Shown here piece by piece: positions 23,464 through 35,690 of a DNA stretch of 64,000 nt. The position numbers were made by a program, and so were the translations under genes. The stretch is from Terebella lapidaria. Lineage: Eukaryota > Annelida > Polychaeta > Terebellida > Terebellidae. Numbering within the stretch: position 1 is the stretch's first letter; every line of letters starts with the position of its first letter. Below the pieces are notes generated by a model, which made no database searches, had not been told where the DNA came from, and saw only the letters and a program-made list of their open reading frames with translations. Location: assembly GCA_949152475.1 (NCBI GenBank), contig OX424568.1, forward strand, positions 7,105,667-7,169,666, in the 5' to 3' direction.

Positions 23464-24605
23464 TTTCAAATCTATCAACGATATATGGAGTTGACAATCA
23501 GAATAAAATGGAATCTCCTTTGTCAAACATGTCCTGATTATATACCCGATAATGGAGCTCTTGAATAAGCCAGAGGGAATCTCCATTATGATCGAAAACA
23601 ACTCTCATCAAGCACGTGGGGAAGATATATATTGCTTGGATAAAGGATGCAGAAAAGCAGAAGACAAAATAATTCCTTCCCCAAAAAAGCATCTACCAAA
23701 ACACTAAAAACCTTTTACTGTAAGTCACGTGCCATTACGGTGTGATTCTGGTGGTAAACAACTATACATCTTTTGTGTTACCTGAGTAATTTGAGTTTTG
23801 AATGGAGATCTACTCATATTAAACAAAAGGTGTTTATTTGTTTGCCACCGGAAATCATATGATGACATCACGTGACTTACAGGCCCTATGTTCTGTTTTT
23901 CTTTCATTTATTCATTGACGGCATGATGTTCACATGGAGGCAGGTTTAAATTATGTAATAAATGAGGGGATAACACACAAAAGATAATAATTTCATAACT
24001 GAACTATGCATTTTTCAAACAACCGGAGTTCTATGGTAGTGACAAGGACCCCACCTTGGGAACAGGGACACCTGGGATCCACCGTAGGGTATTTGGGCTC
24101 TATCTTGGTGACACCCTCACGAACAGGCAGCATTATGTTGTCACAGCGTGCATGTTGTTGGTACAGAGTATGTCTGGTGATAGGTTGCTACAAATCACTT
24201 TCATGTCCAAATTGTCAAGGTAGTCCAAGGTCTGCCCTGGCTCACTGTTGAGTAATCACCGGGGCCCTCACCAGGACTGTGATTGCTACTCACACAGAAC
24301 TACCTCTTGTGCATTCAGAATAAATACGTTGCCAGTTATATAGCAGTTGGTCATCACTGTTGGAGACCCCCCTGTTTCTTCCGAGTGCATTATTCCATGT
24401 CGTCATTGCAAAACGTAACTCTCAGGGATTATACTAGTCATATCAGGAACACAAATTGCATGCACCACTCTTAGTGTGGTTATCTTCTGTCACCAGTTAC
24501 TCACAATTGCACATTAACATCTCCTGGGTCAGCGTTTGGTCGGTTACCGTAAGTAGTCCTTTCTGCAAACATTTCCAAAGAGATTCATCAGCTAAGAATC
24601 ATATT

Positions 24606-26095
24606 ATAAATACGTTTAGGTTGACAAAAACAGAGTGTTTTTTTTACTCCCATTGAGACTTTAGTCCATCCTGGTCAGTGAACTTCTTCAGACTGGTGTT
24701 GTTACAGATTGACCGCTAGATGTCGCTGTGGTCGATCACCTGGTCATATAGGTGTGAGATCTCGAGGCCCCCGTCTCTATTGCAAAACGTAACTCCTCAC
24801 TAGTACTAACGACTGATGAGACGCTGGTTTCGTTTGATGTATCGGCACTGTTCAATAGGGTCCCAGTGGACAAGGCTCTAGCCATCATCAGAGAGAGGTT
24901 ACAGAATGATGACACGTGCCAATTTCACACTCAGTTGGTCGTCGTTGACCTCATCGAGCTCTTAGGATTTGTCCTGGGGACCACCTACTTCGTGTTTGAA
25001 GGCAACCTCTATGCACAGAAACATGTAGCTGCCATGGGGAGTCCTGTGTCTCCGATAGTCACGAACCTCTTTATGGAGTCTCTTGAACAGACAGCCCTTA
25101 ACAGCGCATCAACTCCATCCAAGGATTTGGTTCAGATAAGTGGACGTCGCGAACCTTTTGATGGAGAACTTTGAACAGACAGCCCTAAACACCGCAGCAA
25201 CTCCATCCAAAGATTTGGTTGAGATATGTGGACGACACTCTCACCGTCTGTCATAAGGATATTGTCGACTTGTTTACTACACACATCAACTCGGTGGATG
25301 AGTGCATTAAATTCACACGGGAGGTCGATGGAATATAGCCTTCCTGGACTCGCTCGTCTGTCGTAACACAGATGGGTCACTTAGATTGTTGGTTTATCGC
25401 AAACCCACCCACACCAACCAATGCCTCAACTTCGCTTCCCATCACCCTTTACATAAGAAGTTAGGAGTGGTCCGCACACTCAAACACCGGCGCAATACAA
25501 TTTTGACTTCGGAGGCAAGGCCCTGAACGCATGTGGATACCCACCCTGGGCCCTCAGGAATCAACAGGATAAGGCTGACACGCCCACACACACCAAGGAA
25601 CCAGTGGACATGAACAAAGCAACGGTGTTCCTCCCTTACGCTAAGGAAGTTTCGGAAAAGGTCTGCCGGGTGTTTAAAAGACACAAGATAACAACCATCT
25701 TCAGACAACCCAACTCCCTCCGGATCCTACTTGTATTACCCAAGGACAAAACACCACTGGATCAGTACTGCGGCATCATTCACCAAGTGGACTGCAAGGA
25801 TTGTGATTCCAAATGCATCAGTGGATCGGGCCGTTCCTTCAAAGTCAGGATGAACGAGCATGAAAAGTCAGTACGGGATAGCAGTTACTCTTCAGTCATA
25901 TCCGAACATGTCATCAAATCGGGACATAACATCAACTTGGAGTCTGCTCGCATGATCGGCTGCGAACCCAAAGACTACAGTCGTAAACACCTATACCACC
26001 TGGTGATCGACGGCAGCGCCATCTAGCGGTCGATCTGTAACAACACCAGTCCGAAGGAGTTCACTGACCAGGGTGTCAAACTAAACGTATTTATT
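24606..26095 (+). mobile_element. Penelope-like element, degenerate copy 2
   Basis: The better-preserved copy. Inverted terminal repeats lie at 24606-24751 and 25991-26095. From 24.82 to 25.5 kb are remnants of a Penelope-type reverse transcriptase (SFDVSALFN, AAMGSPVSPIVTNLFME, RYVDDTLT, YRKPTHTNQCLNFASHH) with frameshifts and a short internal duplication near 25.09-25.2 kb. The 3' frame 25604-26026 encodes the end of the RT and a GIY-YIG-like domain, with the Cys pair CKDCDSKC and GRSFKVRMNEH. The YIG position reads CIS here. It is not autonomous as it stands. Confidence 0.82.
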
Positions 26096-26204
26096 CATCC
26101 TGCAAACATGTCTCACATAATGAGGACAGTATGACAGTACACATCCTTGTTCGGTAAGTGTTATCTAAGTATTAACTGCACATACCTGAACGTGTATACC
26201 TTAC

Positions 26205-27531
26205 CAGTGTTCTGTTCTGTGTTCTCCTCCCTCGCCTTCTTTGCCTTTTCTACAGAAACAACACAAAAAATGGGATAAAATCTGACTGGTCTGAATCCCA
26301 GCACAATGCTGCTGTTTGTATCACATTACCTCTGAGCTGACCACGTTTTTCTTTGTACTTTCCATGTTGGCGAAATATGAAAGCAATAACGAGCTCGACG
26401 CATAGAGTACTGAAGAAATTCTGGACGCATTCAACGCCGCATCCACCAAATACACTACAAAATGGATTAAAAGTGTAAACAGTCCATCAGTTTATATATG
26501 TAATTCATAAACATACATATATCAGAGAAAAGTTATTCACAACTATCAGAAATATTATGCACGCAATCTAGCTCGTATGCAACTCGCAATCTGTGATGCA
26601 TCAAGTTATTTTCAAGAAAACTGAATAAAGCTTCGTTCCCAAACAGGGTGTATTAATCCCGATGTAAAGCTGACTTGCCTTGCTAAAACTGTCCCTGAGA
26701 TTGCTGTGGTTACAACCACAGCGCCCGCTACAGTTGCACCAATAGCTATTCCAGCGATTTGTCCGCTAGTGAGACCGTCATTATCGTCTGCAAACGCTGA
26801 TGGCCAAGACGCAACTTGACGATTAAAGTTTATAATTTCAATATTACAACATTGCTAGCGTGAAATGCGTGGTATGTTTCCCAAACACGCCTATAGCCTA
26901 CAAGCAAAAAACAATAAGTTTCAAGTGGCGGTCACTCACTTGTTATTTCGTCTCCGAATACCTGGATCTCACACAAATACGTTAAATATGGATCTGTTCC
27001 ATTCACTGAGCGCCGGAAGTGAACAATGCGTCCTGAATGCTTACAAGGAATAGTCACATTGTCACCAAGTTCAACAGTATCTGTGTATTCTTCATCGCAA
27101 TCGACCAGGTGACTGAGGCTTGATCCAACGCTCAAAACGAAATGATTCAGCAAGTTGTCTGCGAGTTACCACAAAGTTGTGATCAGCATGCTTGTTATCA
27201 CTTTGAGGACATTTTTATACATATTCAAAGTTTGTAATTCGGGAACAAGATTCTATTCAACATGCTTTTTTCCACATGATCAAACGTAGCACATCAATAA
27301 ACTTACCTTGGAATGGACTATGATCCCCGTTGTAGATTGTGATATTCTGCACAGTGTACTGGTCTTCCAAATCGACCCACCATTCCGCTACAGACCCAGG
27401 ATCTGCTTGTGTACAGGTACAATTCGGGTATACAAATATCCCATCCACTGCCCTGTCTGCCGAAAGATCCTCCAATTGAGGACATGCCCCAGAGTGGTTG
27501 GCTGGTTTCATGTAGGCCACATTCAGTGCAA
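26205..27531 (-). pseudogene. F5/8 type C lectin-like membrane protein, single module, 5'-truncated
   Basis: Predicted exons: lectin A 27531-27307 (AYMKPANHSG...WWVDLEDQY...NITIYNGDH), lectin B 27158-26940 (ending LCEIQVFG), TM exon 26796-26679 (GQIAGIAIGATVAGAVVV), possible microexon 26350-26330, basic exon 26249-26205. Junction phases match the three-module gene at 11.2-14.6 kb, its paralogue by segmental duplication. The TM exon ends at a GC donor (GCAAGT) where the paralogue has GT. All these exons are open, but no signal-peptide exon is visible within the next kilobase, where homology ends at a breakpoint. It may be an unexpressed duplicate or use a distant first exon. Confidence 0.6.
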
Positions 27532-27544
27532 CTAAGGACAGAGC

Positions 27545-28456
27545 AATAATAACTAGACATCAAGGCCTAAAGATGTCTTGGAGACATAATTTTTATAATA
27601 TATTTAGACTGGTATATTGTAATAATATCTATGTCATGTTTGCTCTGGGCTATACGACGCACTGTTTTTTTGCGATATCTACGAAAAGAAATACGTAGAC
27701 TCAGCAGAAAATGTCCGATCAAGGTCATAGTTCATCCCTGATACCCCTAAGAATGCATGTTTGTCCGAAGAGTCAACCCACGAGTCTGAAAATAATGTTT
27801 GCTTCGCTCTAAATGACAAACTATTTCCAAGATACCTTCGAGAATGGAAAATACCGACTCAGCAAACAAATTACACGTCAAGGTCAAAGTTCATCCATAA
27901 TTCCCTCGAACATGTTTGTCTAGGGCGACGAGTTCGAAAAGAAGCGCCCGACGCAGAAGAAAAATTTAGGTCCCCCCCCCCCCCCCCCTCTTAGACATGT
28001 TCGTGTAGGGGAGACGAGGCAAAAATAAGGTCCATTTCGCTCTAGGACACATCGGTTCTGAGATATGCAGGAAGCCTCAAGACCTTACGATAGTCATGGT
28101 TGGACACCTTCTCTGTGAAGCGTACACCTCCGACAAATATTGCCCAACAATAGTAATACTGTCTGACAAACAACTCAACTCATACTCCGTCGTAAGGTCA
28201 ATTATTCTGTAAAAAGATACTTTCGAGCTCTAGGTCAAAGATTGATTGGCGAATTGATCCTAAGATCAATAAATTTCTCCCCAGGTAGTACCTGAATCTC
28301 TGTGCAAAGTTCTGCAAACATTGCCAGATTATTTTTTTAATTATCGTCCAGAAACCAAGTCACAAAATCAGGCTTGATTTCATCTTCATACAACTGACGG
28401 ACCTTGGAGCCGACTCGAAAACAATAGGATTCTTCCACATATCATTTCTATTAGAA
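27545..28456. other. Non-coding interval with AAGGTCA-type repeats and a poly(C) run
   Basis: Contains two diverged copies of a ~150-bp block with TCAAGGTCA(A/T)AGTTCATCC (about 27.72 and 27.88 kb) and a 17-base C run at 27972-27988. No gene is recognised. Confidence 0.5.
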
Positions 28457-29270
28457 ATCATTATTAAGGCATTTCGGCAGCCTTTATGGTTTCAGCAGAT
28501 TCTTTTTATTCTTCTTCCGCCGTTTTGGTTTCTGGACAATAACTTTCATTGTCTAGACTTATCTTTGTAAAATATCCACCACTAGTGCTATACTGTGATT
28601 TTTCTAACTCGTTTACACTGTTTTTCGCTGATATTATTGCGATGCTAAATGCTATCGTTCTATAACTTGGCATACTTCACCTGGGAGTCAAACGGCAATC
28701 AGTTATCGAATTTCATACTTCTATCACGAAAATTGAAAAAGTTGGCAATCTACACCAATGTTAAATTTAGCACCGTCATTTAATTTCTAGGTCCGCACAC
28801 AATTTTGTGCATTTGCTCGGTTTTGTAGTGGTTCAATCTTTTGAAATCAACATGTTTGTGTAGAATACACCCCAATGTGTCTTCTGGTCTAAAATTACAA
28901 CAATCATCGATTCCTGATGGATGTTAACAGGATCAAATCCTCGAATATGCTCAGATTCTCGAGATCCCGTTTTCTGGCTGAAATTTAACATTGGGGGTAG
29001 ATTGCCAACTTCTACAATTATTGCGATAGAAGTCTGGAATTCGGTAGAAAATTGCCGCTTGACTCTCAGGTGAGGTATGCTAAGTTATAGAACGATACGA
29101 TTTAGCACGGCAAAGATATCGTCAAAAACCGGTGTAAACAAGTTAGAAAAATCAGGGTATAGTGTTCAAGTTATTGTCCAGAAACAAGGACGGCGGAAGA
29201 AGAAAAAAAGGAAAGAAAAAAATCTGCTGGAACCATAAAGGCTGCCAAAACGCCTCAATAATGATAATAA
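28457..29270. mobile_element. Long foldback (inverted-repeat) element
   Basis: The left arm (28457-28770) and right arm (28981-29270) are reverse complements at roughly 80% by eye over ~290 bp. Shared blocks include GGCAGCCTTTATGGTT, ATCGTTCTATAACTT, TTGGCAATCTAC and AATGTTAAATTT. A ~210-bp loop separates them. No transposase frame or clear target duplication is seen. Confidence 0.8.
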
Positions 29271-32200
29271 GCATTGCAAACCCTGTGAATAAGTTTGAGC
29301 TTGAGATAACCAATACAATGTCTTACTCACATGAACGGAGCATAGTTTAGGTAAAGTTCGCTTTTAGGTGTGCCTAAATTGAGTTGCCAAATCAAGATTC
29401 AAATTCGGGCCAGTCAATCTCGCATCAATTTATTCCGCAAAGCGCCCGCCTTGAGGGCGATTTCTACACACAGTCTCATGACGTCATTCGTATTTGTCCG
29501 AATACTGTGGCAACCGGCAATGTAGACAGGCTGTTCATTCTCTATCCACTGTTTTCGTGCACAATTACCGGCAATGTTCTAAGTATCTGTTGTCGAACTG
29601 TACATATTTCCTATATATTCCCGGCTATCTTGAGATGTACTTTTAAGTTTGTGTGACAAACAAGAATGCTAAATTTGACTGATTTTAAAATTGATTCCAA
29701 CTTTAACTTACATGGAAAATATGCGATTCCATCTGTGGATGGCATAGGCTGTTCTGCGAGAAAAATACTCACGTGCTATTTGGCACATCAAAAGGGCGTA
29801 TGTCAAAACGTACACGGATCCGTTATTACCCATCTGCCAATTTTAACTGAATTCTAAACTGTTAACTTTACATCTATGTAGACAGGCCGCTAATCTCCAC
29901 ATAAACTGTCCTCATCAGGAGCATAAACTTGACGAAAATTAAGTTACGTATAACCCGCTCCCGGCACTTGAAATTCACGTGATTCACCCTCAACTCGCTA
30001 ATGGCTATCTTGAATTTTAACGTCACGCGCTCAAGTGTTGGTCAGATTTATAGCGGTGTCGCCAGAGGCACGTATTTCATTTGCAAGTGCCCTTGATGGA
30101 GACTTGTTTAACAAGTGGATATTTGATAGGTACAGTCTTAATGGGGGATAGTACTTTAAACTCATTCGGTTGAGCTCCCTAAATATCTTACTGATCTGGG
30201 ACTCGACATACCACCAAAAATCTGACATCAACCATCAACTAATCTGACATCAACTTGAAACTCCAACCCGATCAGCTACTGAAGTGCTCTGCTGGGACGG
30301 TCGCTATATTTAAACAATCAACGATGTTCACTATATGTCTCATGGATTTTTTGTTTTGGTTTGGTTTTGTCTAAACATCATTAAATTTATTTCATGAAGA
30401 TATATAACGCCATGAATAACACTTAAGTATCTCCTCAATATGCACACAAACGTACTGTTGACACGAAAAAAAGATTATTAACTAAGAACACTGAGTGTGG
30501 TACAACGACTATTTTGTCGATTTAGTAGTAGTATTGCTTACGCATGCACTACATCAGCGACTGTTGGTCCGATCGACCGGAGCAGAAATAGTGAAGCGTA
30601 TCTTCGTGTTTGAAACCATATATAGGCCCTACTATATATTGCATGATGCGTCTCTTAAATAGTTATATTTCCATGTATGTTGATTAAGAGGGATGAGCCC
30701 CATTCGTAGGCGGGTAATAATAATAATAATAATAGTTTATTCTTATACAGTAATTATGCCTAGTCTCGTAGCACTGTAACATAATTTACAAGATGACTAG
30801 AGATAATACACAAAAAGTATCAAGGTTACTGGTAAGCAATTCCAAAAAAATAAATAAATAAATATTCCCCTCAATTACTCATTAAATGCACCAAATTGCA
30901 GAAATTGAGTTTTTTTCAGCGTGTGTCGATGTTCTGTCAAAAATTTCTGAGCTCAAGCTGGAGACAATAATATGACCTGACCTCTCTTTGTCTCTTTTGT
31001 GCTGATAAACGTTATTGTAGACATATAATAAACCAAACACCGTAGGATCGTGCGAAACAAATCCCAGTACAATGCAGTATTTGGTTACAATCAGTATATG
31101 ACTTATATTATATATTGAATAACCGGAAAGAAGCTGATGCCAAATTAACGCTTCTGCGTAAATCTAACTTCTCCGTTGGAAGATCAATAAAACTTGTTTG
31201 CATTATCTACAGACAAATAATTGTGTAAACACCAAAAGTCAATGTAAATGCAAATTTGCCTACATCCGACGTTTTATCCAAACAGTTCAGGGGAGTCAAA
31301 TTACTCTTTCCACGAGATAACAAGCGATGTTTGCCGCAGTTGCATTTCAATGAAAACATTTTCAAGAACACATCTGATTTCAGTTTCTGCCACATTTAGG
31401 ATCACTAGCTTTCGTGGATACCATCAACCCAGTAGCCTCTTGGCTTGTTACTGAGTACTTATGTACTTGTGATATTTCACCAGAATTGTGTTCGATTTCT
31501 GAAATGTTTTAATAGGTTGTTGAGCAGTTTTCCACAAATTCCATATGATGAAGGTAGAAACAACTGTGCATAAAAACCACCTGCACCTGATGCCGCCAGT
31601 TTGGGCGGGTTTATTTTTATGCCAAATTATATATCCTGAAAAATCTTATCATATCCTGAAAAATGATAAGATTTCAGTGATTGATCCAGATCAAAGGTAA
31701 AATCATGGTTGAATCGTACAAGTAGTGCTCCCAATATTGAACCAAATTTTAGAGCATATGATAATGAAATAAACATGTAGAAAAGTCACAGTATTATTCC
31801 ATTATTGGGATGGCACTTGATGAAGTGACAGTGCAGTATGCAGTGAATCGGTCTGACAAACTGTAAGCATAGAAACAACTGGAATCCGTAAGAAAATTAA
31901 TTTTTCCCTTTAGTAAACATCACTTCTCTGATTGTATGTGTACGACATACAGTGATTGAATATAGCTGTCTTTATACATTGATATTGCTGTGGCCCACGT
32001 TGGTTATGCTGCTCCTATTTTATAGTCAACTGAGATTAACAAGTGGGTTAAATGGCATTTTCCAGTGAACGTGTTACGGAGCAGCACATACTATCTGGAC
32101 GATAGTGCCAAAGTTTTGTTCCATAAATATATATTAAACAAATGTCACCAAATACATATGTATATTATGTATAATCCTTCATACAAACAATGGTCTTGGA

Positions 32201-32900
32201 ATATCACACAATTAATACAACGCAATGCTCTAAAGAAATCATCTATTTCTACAATATATACACATACAGGCCTTTTGAAGTAATACCTATAAAACTAATT
32301 GAAAACATATGTATGCCTTTGTATTACCAGGGATTGATAACTTCTTGTTATTGTTTTTTTTCTCTCCCTCTTCGTAGATGATTTCTTACACCTCATTAAT
32401 TGCTCATGATTGAAAGCCGATAGCACGTGTACAAACCCTCAAGGCATCAAAAGGAACACTACAGTGTCTATATCTCACTGATATATTACAGAGAGGGGAA
32501 TGACATTATCATGTCAAAGTGTTCTGTGTAAAGAGATTGTTTTCTGACAAAATAAACAAAAATATTCAATCATTTGAATCATTGTGTCTACTTGTGACAT
32601 TTAAGGGATTCAACCACCTGTTGAAACACAGAATGATGCAGTGAAATATAGTTATATGTGATATGTCTTTTATCATGTACAATTTCCAATACAAAGCTGT
32701 TGATCCACTCAGTAGCATTGCTTTTGGATCATATACTCGAACTTACATCCATAACTGTATATTGAATTGTCAACCTAGAACATGTAACATACACTTCACA
32801 ACTCATAATCGATACCTCATATATACAATGTAATTAATATATAGGTCTACCTCGTTTCTATCCTGAATCTCTGTGCTAGGTAATTAATTGTCAGTGTTCC
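29271..32900. other. Mostly non-coding interval
   Basis: No gene is recognised. It contains a (TAA)n microsatellite at about 30715-30735 and, at about 31205-31470, one copy of a repeat that reappears inverted at 39.17-39.43 kb (shared CCCTGAACTGTTTGGAT context). Short frames are unconserved. Confidence 0.5.
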
Positions 32901-32920
32901 CAATGTAACGGTGTGATTCA

Positions 32921-34686
32921 TTAAAACTTTAGCACGGCCTCTGTACATAACACATACACATTCCCCTCTCTGTCCACTGTGATTCCTCGTGGTCCCTGAT
33001 ATCCAACAACCTTGCTTCCATCAAACACCTTCACCTCCGTCCCTCTGTAGTCGTAAACATGTACTTTGCTAGTGTCCCTATCACATACCAAGACATGATC
33101 TGTGGTAGCACACATACCCAAAGATCCTAGGGGGACTTCCCAGCTTGTTACTATTTCATGCTGCTGGTTGAGAATGTATATTTGCCTTGCCACATCCAGC
33201 CAAGGAACCATGGAGAGAATGCTTATTCTGTTATCTTCAGTGATGCCTATCTTCCAGGGCTGACGTCCACCTGTAATACCGTAGCTGCACACACGAGCAC
33301 AACTCTGTGTGACAACATGCACAAGAGAGTCATCCAAGTCACACACATGGATGTAACCATCACTATCCAGAGCAATACCGCATGGATCCTTGAACAGTTT
33401 ACTTCCATCCCCATTGCCTCCAAGCACTGAGTGGACAGATCCGTCCCTGTCGTGGATCCTGAGGCGCTGGTTATTGCTATCACACACAATCATCTGGCCC
33501 TTGTCATTAACCAGTATGTCACATGGACAATTGAAGTGATCAGGAGCAGATCCTTGTGCCCCCAAACCCTGAGGCAGATTACCTCTGGAGCCAAATTTTA
33601 CAACTCTGTTGTTGAAAGAATCTGACACCACCACATGTCCAGTGTTGTCATCTACAGCTACAGCTGCTGGGTATGACAACTGTACTGATCCTTTTGGTGC
33701 CTTGAAGGTTTGTATAATTTTCGACATGTCAAAATATCAACATCCACTCGTGGCGAGACTGCATCCGGATCTTTCCCAGGATTTTTTGTGAGGGCATAAA
33801 CCGATTTGTTAACACGCTGTTGAACTGTGAAACATTTATTCACTGCCTCTAGTAGAAACTGGAAGTCAGTAACAAGATCACGGTATTCAAACTTGTCGAT
33901 GGCATCCAGACTGTGTTTTGTGTGTTTGGGTGCCTATGATAATCGCTTGTCAATTTGCCTCAGCTTTGTTGTTGGTAGTTTATTATCAATGCCACACAAA
34001 GCCTTCTCGTCTTTCCGACAGCAAGAGGCAAAATCTACCCATTCATCACCTACAGATTTTTTCTGAGTTGCTATATCTGATATATGGGATTGGTGAGTTG
34101 ACTGTACGTCGTTCCTTAGTGACGCGGCTTTTCTCCTGATAAGTCTTATTACATGTTCTTCAGCCTCATTGATTTGTATGAGAACCTGTTCAGCATTATC
34201 TCTTAGAGCTACTTCAAGCTCTGTTTCTGCAGAGCAAGCATGTATCACACCATCGGCTTCTCGCAACATTTCAGCAACTTTCCTCTTCAACAGCTCTCTA
34301 TACAAAGGCACGTGTTCATTCATACGATCAAAACACATCAACACTTGACAAAGACCACATTTTCTCAGGTCATCTTCTTCTCCACAAACCGGACAGTTTG
34401 ATGATTTTGGTTCCGATGTTGATGTTTTTGGTCTAAAGTCGAGTCTCGAGACCACAACATTCTTAGGAATGATGTCAATACCACCAAGTGGTACGCCATG
34501 CTCAGTTCTGCACTCTGGACACTTGAAGCTCTGTTTTCCAGCCACAATCTGCTCGAGACAAGGCTTGAGACAAAGAGTGTGTCCGCATTGAAGCATCCTG
34601 GGATCTCTGTAATGTTCCTGACAGACAGGACACTCCAGACCACGGAGTAACTCTTCTGTGGTCAAGACTACTGGACCTTCCGCCAT
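32921..34686 (-). pseudogene. TRIM-type RING/B-box-like/coiled-coil/NHL protein, interrupted
   Basis: ATG at 34686 starts a 250-codon frame: RING C3HC4 finger (residues ~18-60, CPVCQEHY, CGHTLC, CPEC), a compact Cys/His zinc segment (CPVCGEEDD...CGLC), then a helical, likely coiled-coil region. TAG at 33936-33934 ends it, but the same frame continues after the stop (FEYRDLVTDF region) to about 33.73 kb. There a shift into a second frame gives 268 codons with several NHL-type beta-propeller repeats (AVAVDDNTGHVVVSD, GIALDSDGYIHVCD, GITVDREGNVYV). Related TRIM2/3/71-like proteins are cytoplasmic E3 ubiquitin ligases. There is no intron signal around either break. A 3' splice site (TTCCATTGCAG) precedes the ATG, suggesting a spliced 5' UTR. 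It is either a recent pseudogene or contains sequence errors. Confidence 0.8.
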
Positions 34687-34969
34687 GGTGTTTCAAACGA
34701 CTGCAATGGAAATATAACTTATTATTGACAAGAGGTTTGTGTCAAGTTATTTTGAGCCCAAATATGATGGTTTCCTTGTAGTAAAATATAACATAATTGA
34801 TACTGACCATGGATGAATCACCTGGCGATTCGGTTAAAATCACTAGTATAATACATGTAATATAAATGTAATAATGCCAAATAATATCAGTTTCTTGATT
34901 TTTTCCTCGGGCCATATGCACTGACAGTGTGTTGCAACTTTCACACTGGTCTCACACATATACAGCTAT

Positions 34970-35690
34970 TTCAACTATTAGCCAAAGGGTCATGAAAGAT
35001 TACCGGACAATATATGTTTATATATTCACTGTGAGTCCTCGTCACCATAATATTCAGCATTTATCACTCAAATGTGATAAGGTCAAAGTTCAAGGTCATG
35101 AGAATGTATGTGCATAATTGATGTCTACGCAGTAATGTCGACAATAAGCGAGAAACCAGCCATTTGTGCTCTGACCTTGAAAATGAGTCAAAGGTCGAAT
35201 TCAACGTCATGACAGTACTTAGCATATATCATTTCCTATATGTCCATAATTGCTTTCTAATCTCTAATCTCAATATTATGTGAGATATTAGGCATAATGT
35301 GTCCGATTATGAAGCATTGGAAGTCCCATTTGGGACCCATCGACATGATGAAAATGGTCGCCACACACAGACCTGCGATTCAAGGGCATTGAAACTTATA
35401 CACGTCACAGCGGTATATTAAGGGAATCTTTTGAAACAAACATCTCAAAACTGGGTAACAGTTTTTAGGAAAATCGCTGCCAAAGTCAGAAATTGCCCTT
35501 TTTTGTCGAAAATGGGCACCACTTGAAAAATACTAAAATAAAAAAAAATTAAAAAGCACCCTCTTTTTAAAATATTTTCAGGCATTTTTGTGTATAATTT
35601 CAGAAAAATGTGGACGGACGCCGACGAGACGGACGACGGACATAATGCCATGCTAATAGGTCATCGAACAATAGGTTCGGTAACCTAAAT
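34970..35690 (+). repeat. VNTR-bearing interspersed repeat R2, short copy
   Basis: Same head (ACCGGACAATATATG), internal block (TATATCATTTCCTATATG; GAGATATTAGGCATAATGTG) and tail (GGACGGACG... ending GGTTCGGTAACCTAAA) as the 17.8-19.0 kb copy, but with about two internal units where that copy has six. Confidence 0.75.

Larger units (their letters stand above)
19238..27531. repeat. Segmental duplication, copy 2
   Basis: Collinear with 5.9-12.6 kb. It contains insertions absent from copy 1: a retroelement gag-like fragment (about 19.72-20.31 kb), a Harbinger-like element (21462-22878) and a 423-bp insertion (23041-23463). Homology ends just beyond the lectin A exon at 27531, where the sequence becomes unrelated, so copy 2 lacks the signal-peptide exon region of copy 1. 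Confidence 0.85.

Noticed and set aside
24826..24850. CTGATGAG motif as a hammerhead ribozyme core
   Set aside because: Hammerheads are known in Penelope-like elements, but here the motif lies in the RT coding region (DETLVSFDV) and the GAAA partner and helices are not evident.
33608..33843. Intron explaining the break in the TRIM-NHL frame
   Set aside because: No GT donor precedes the TAG and no AG acceptor restores the phase; a stop plus frameshift is simpler.
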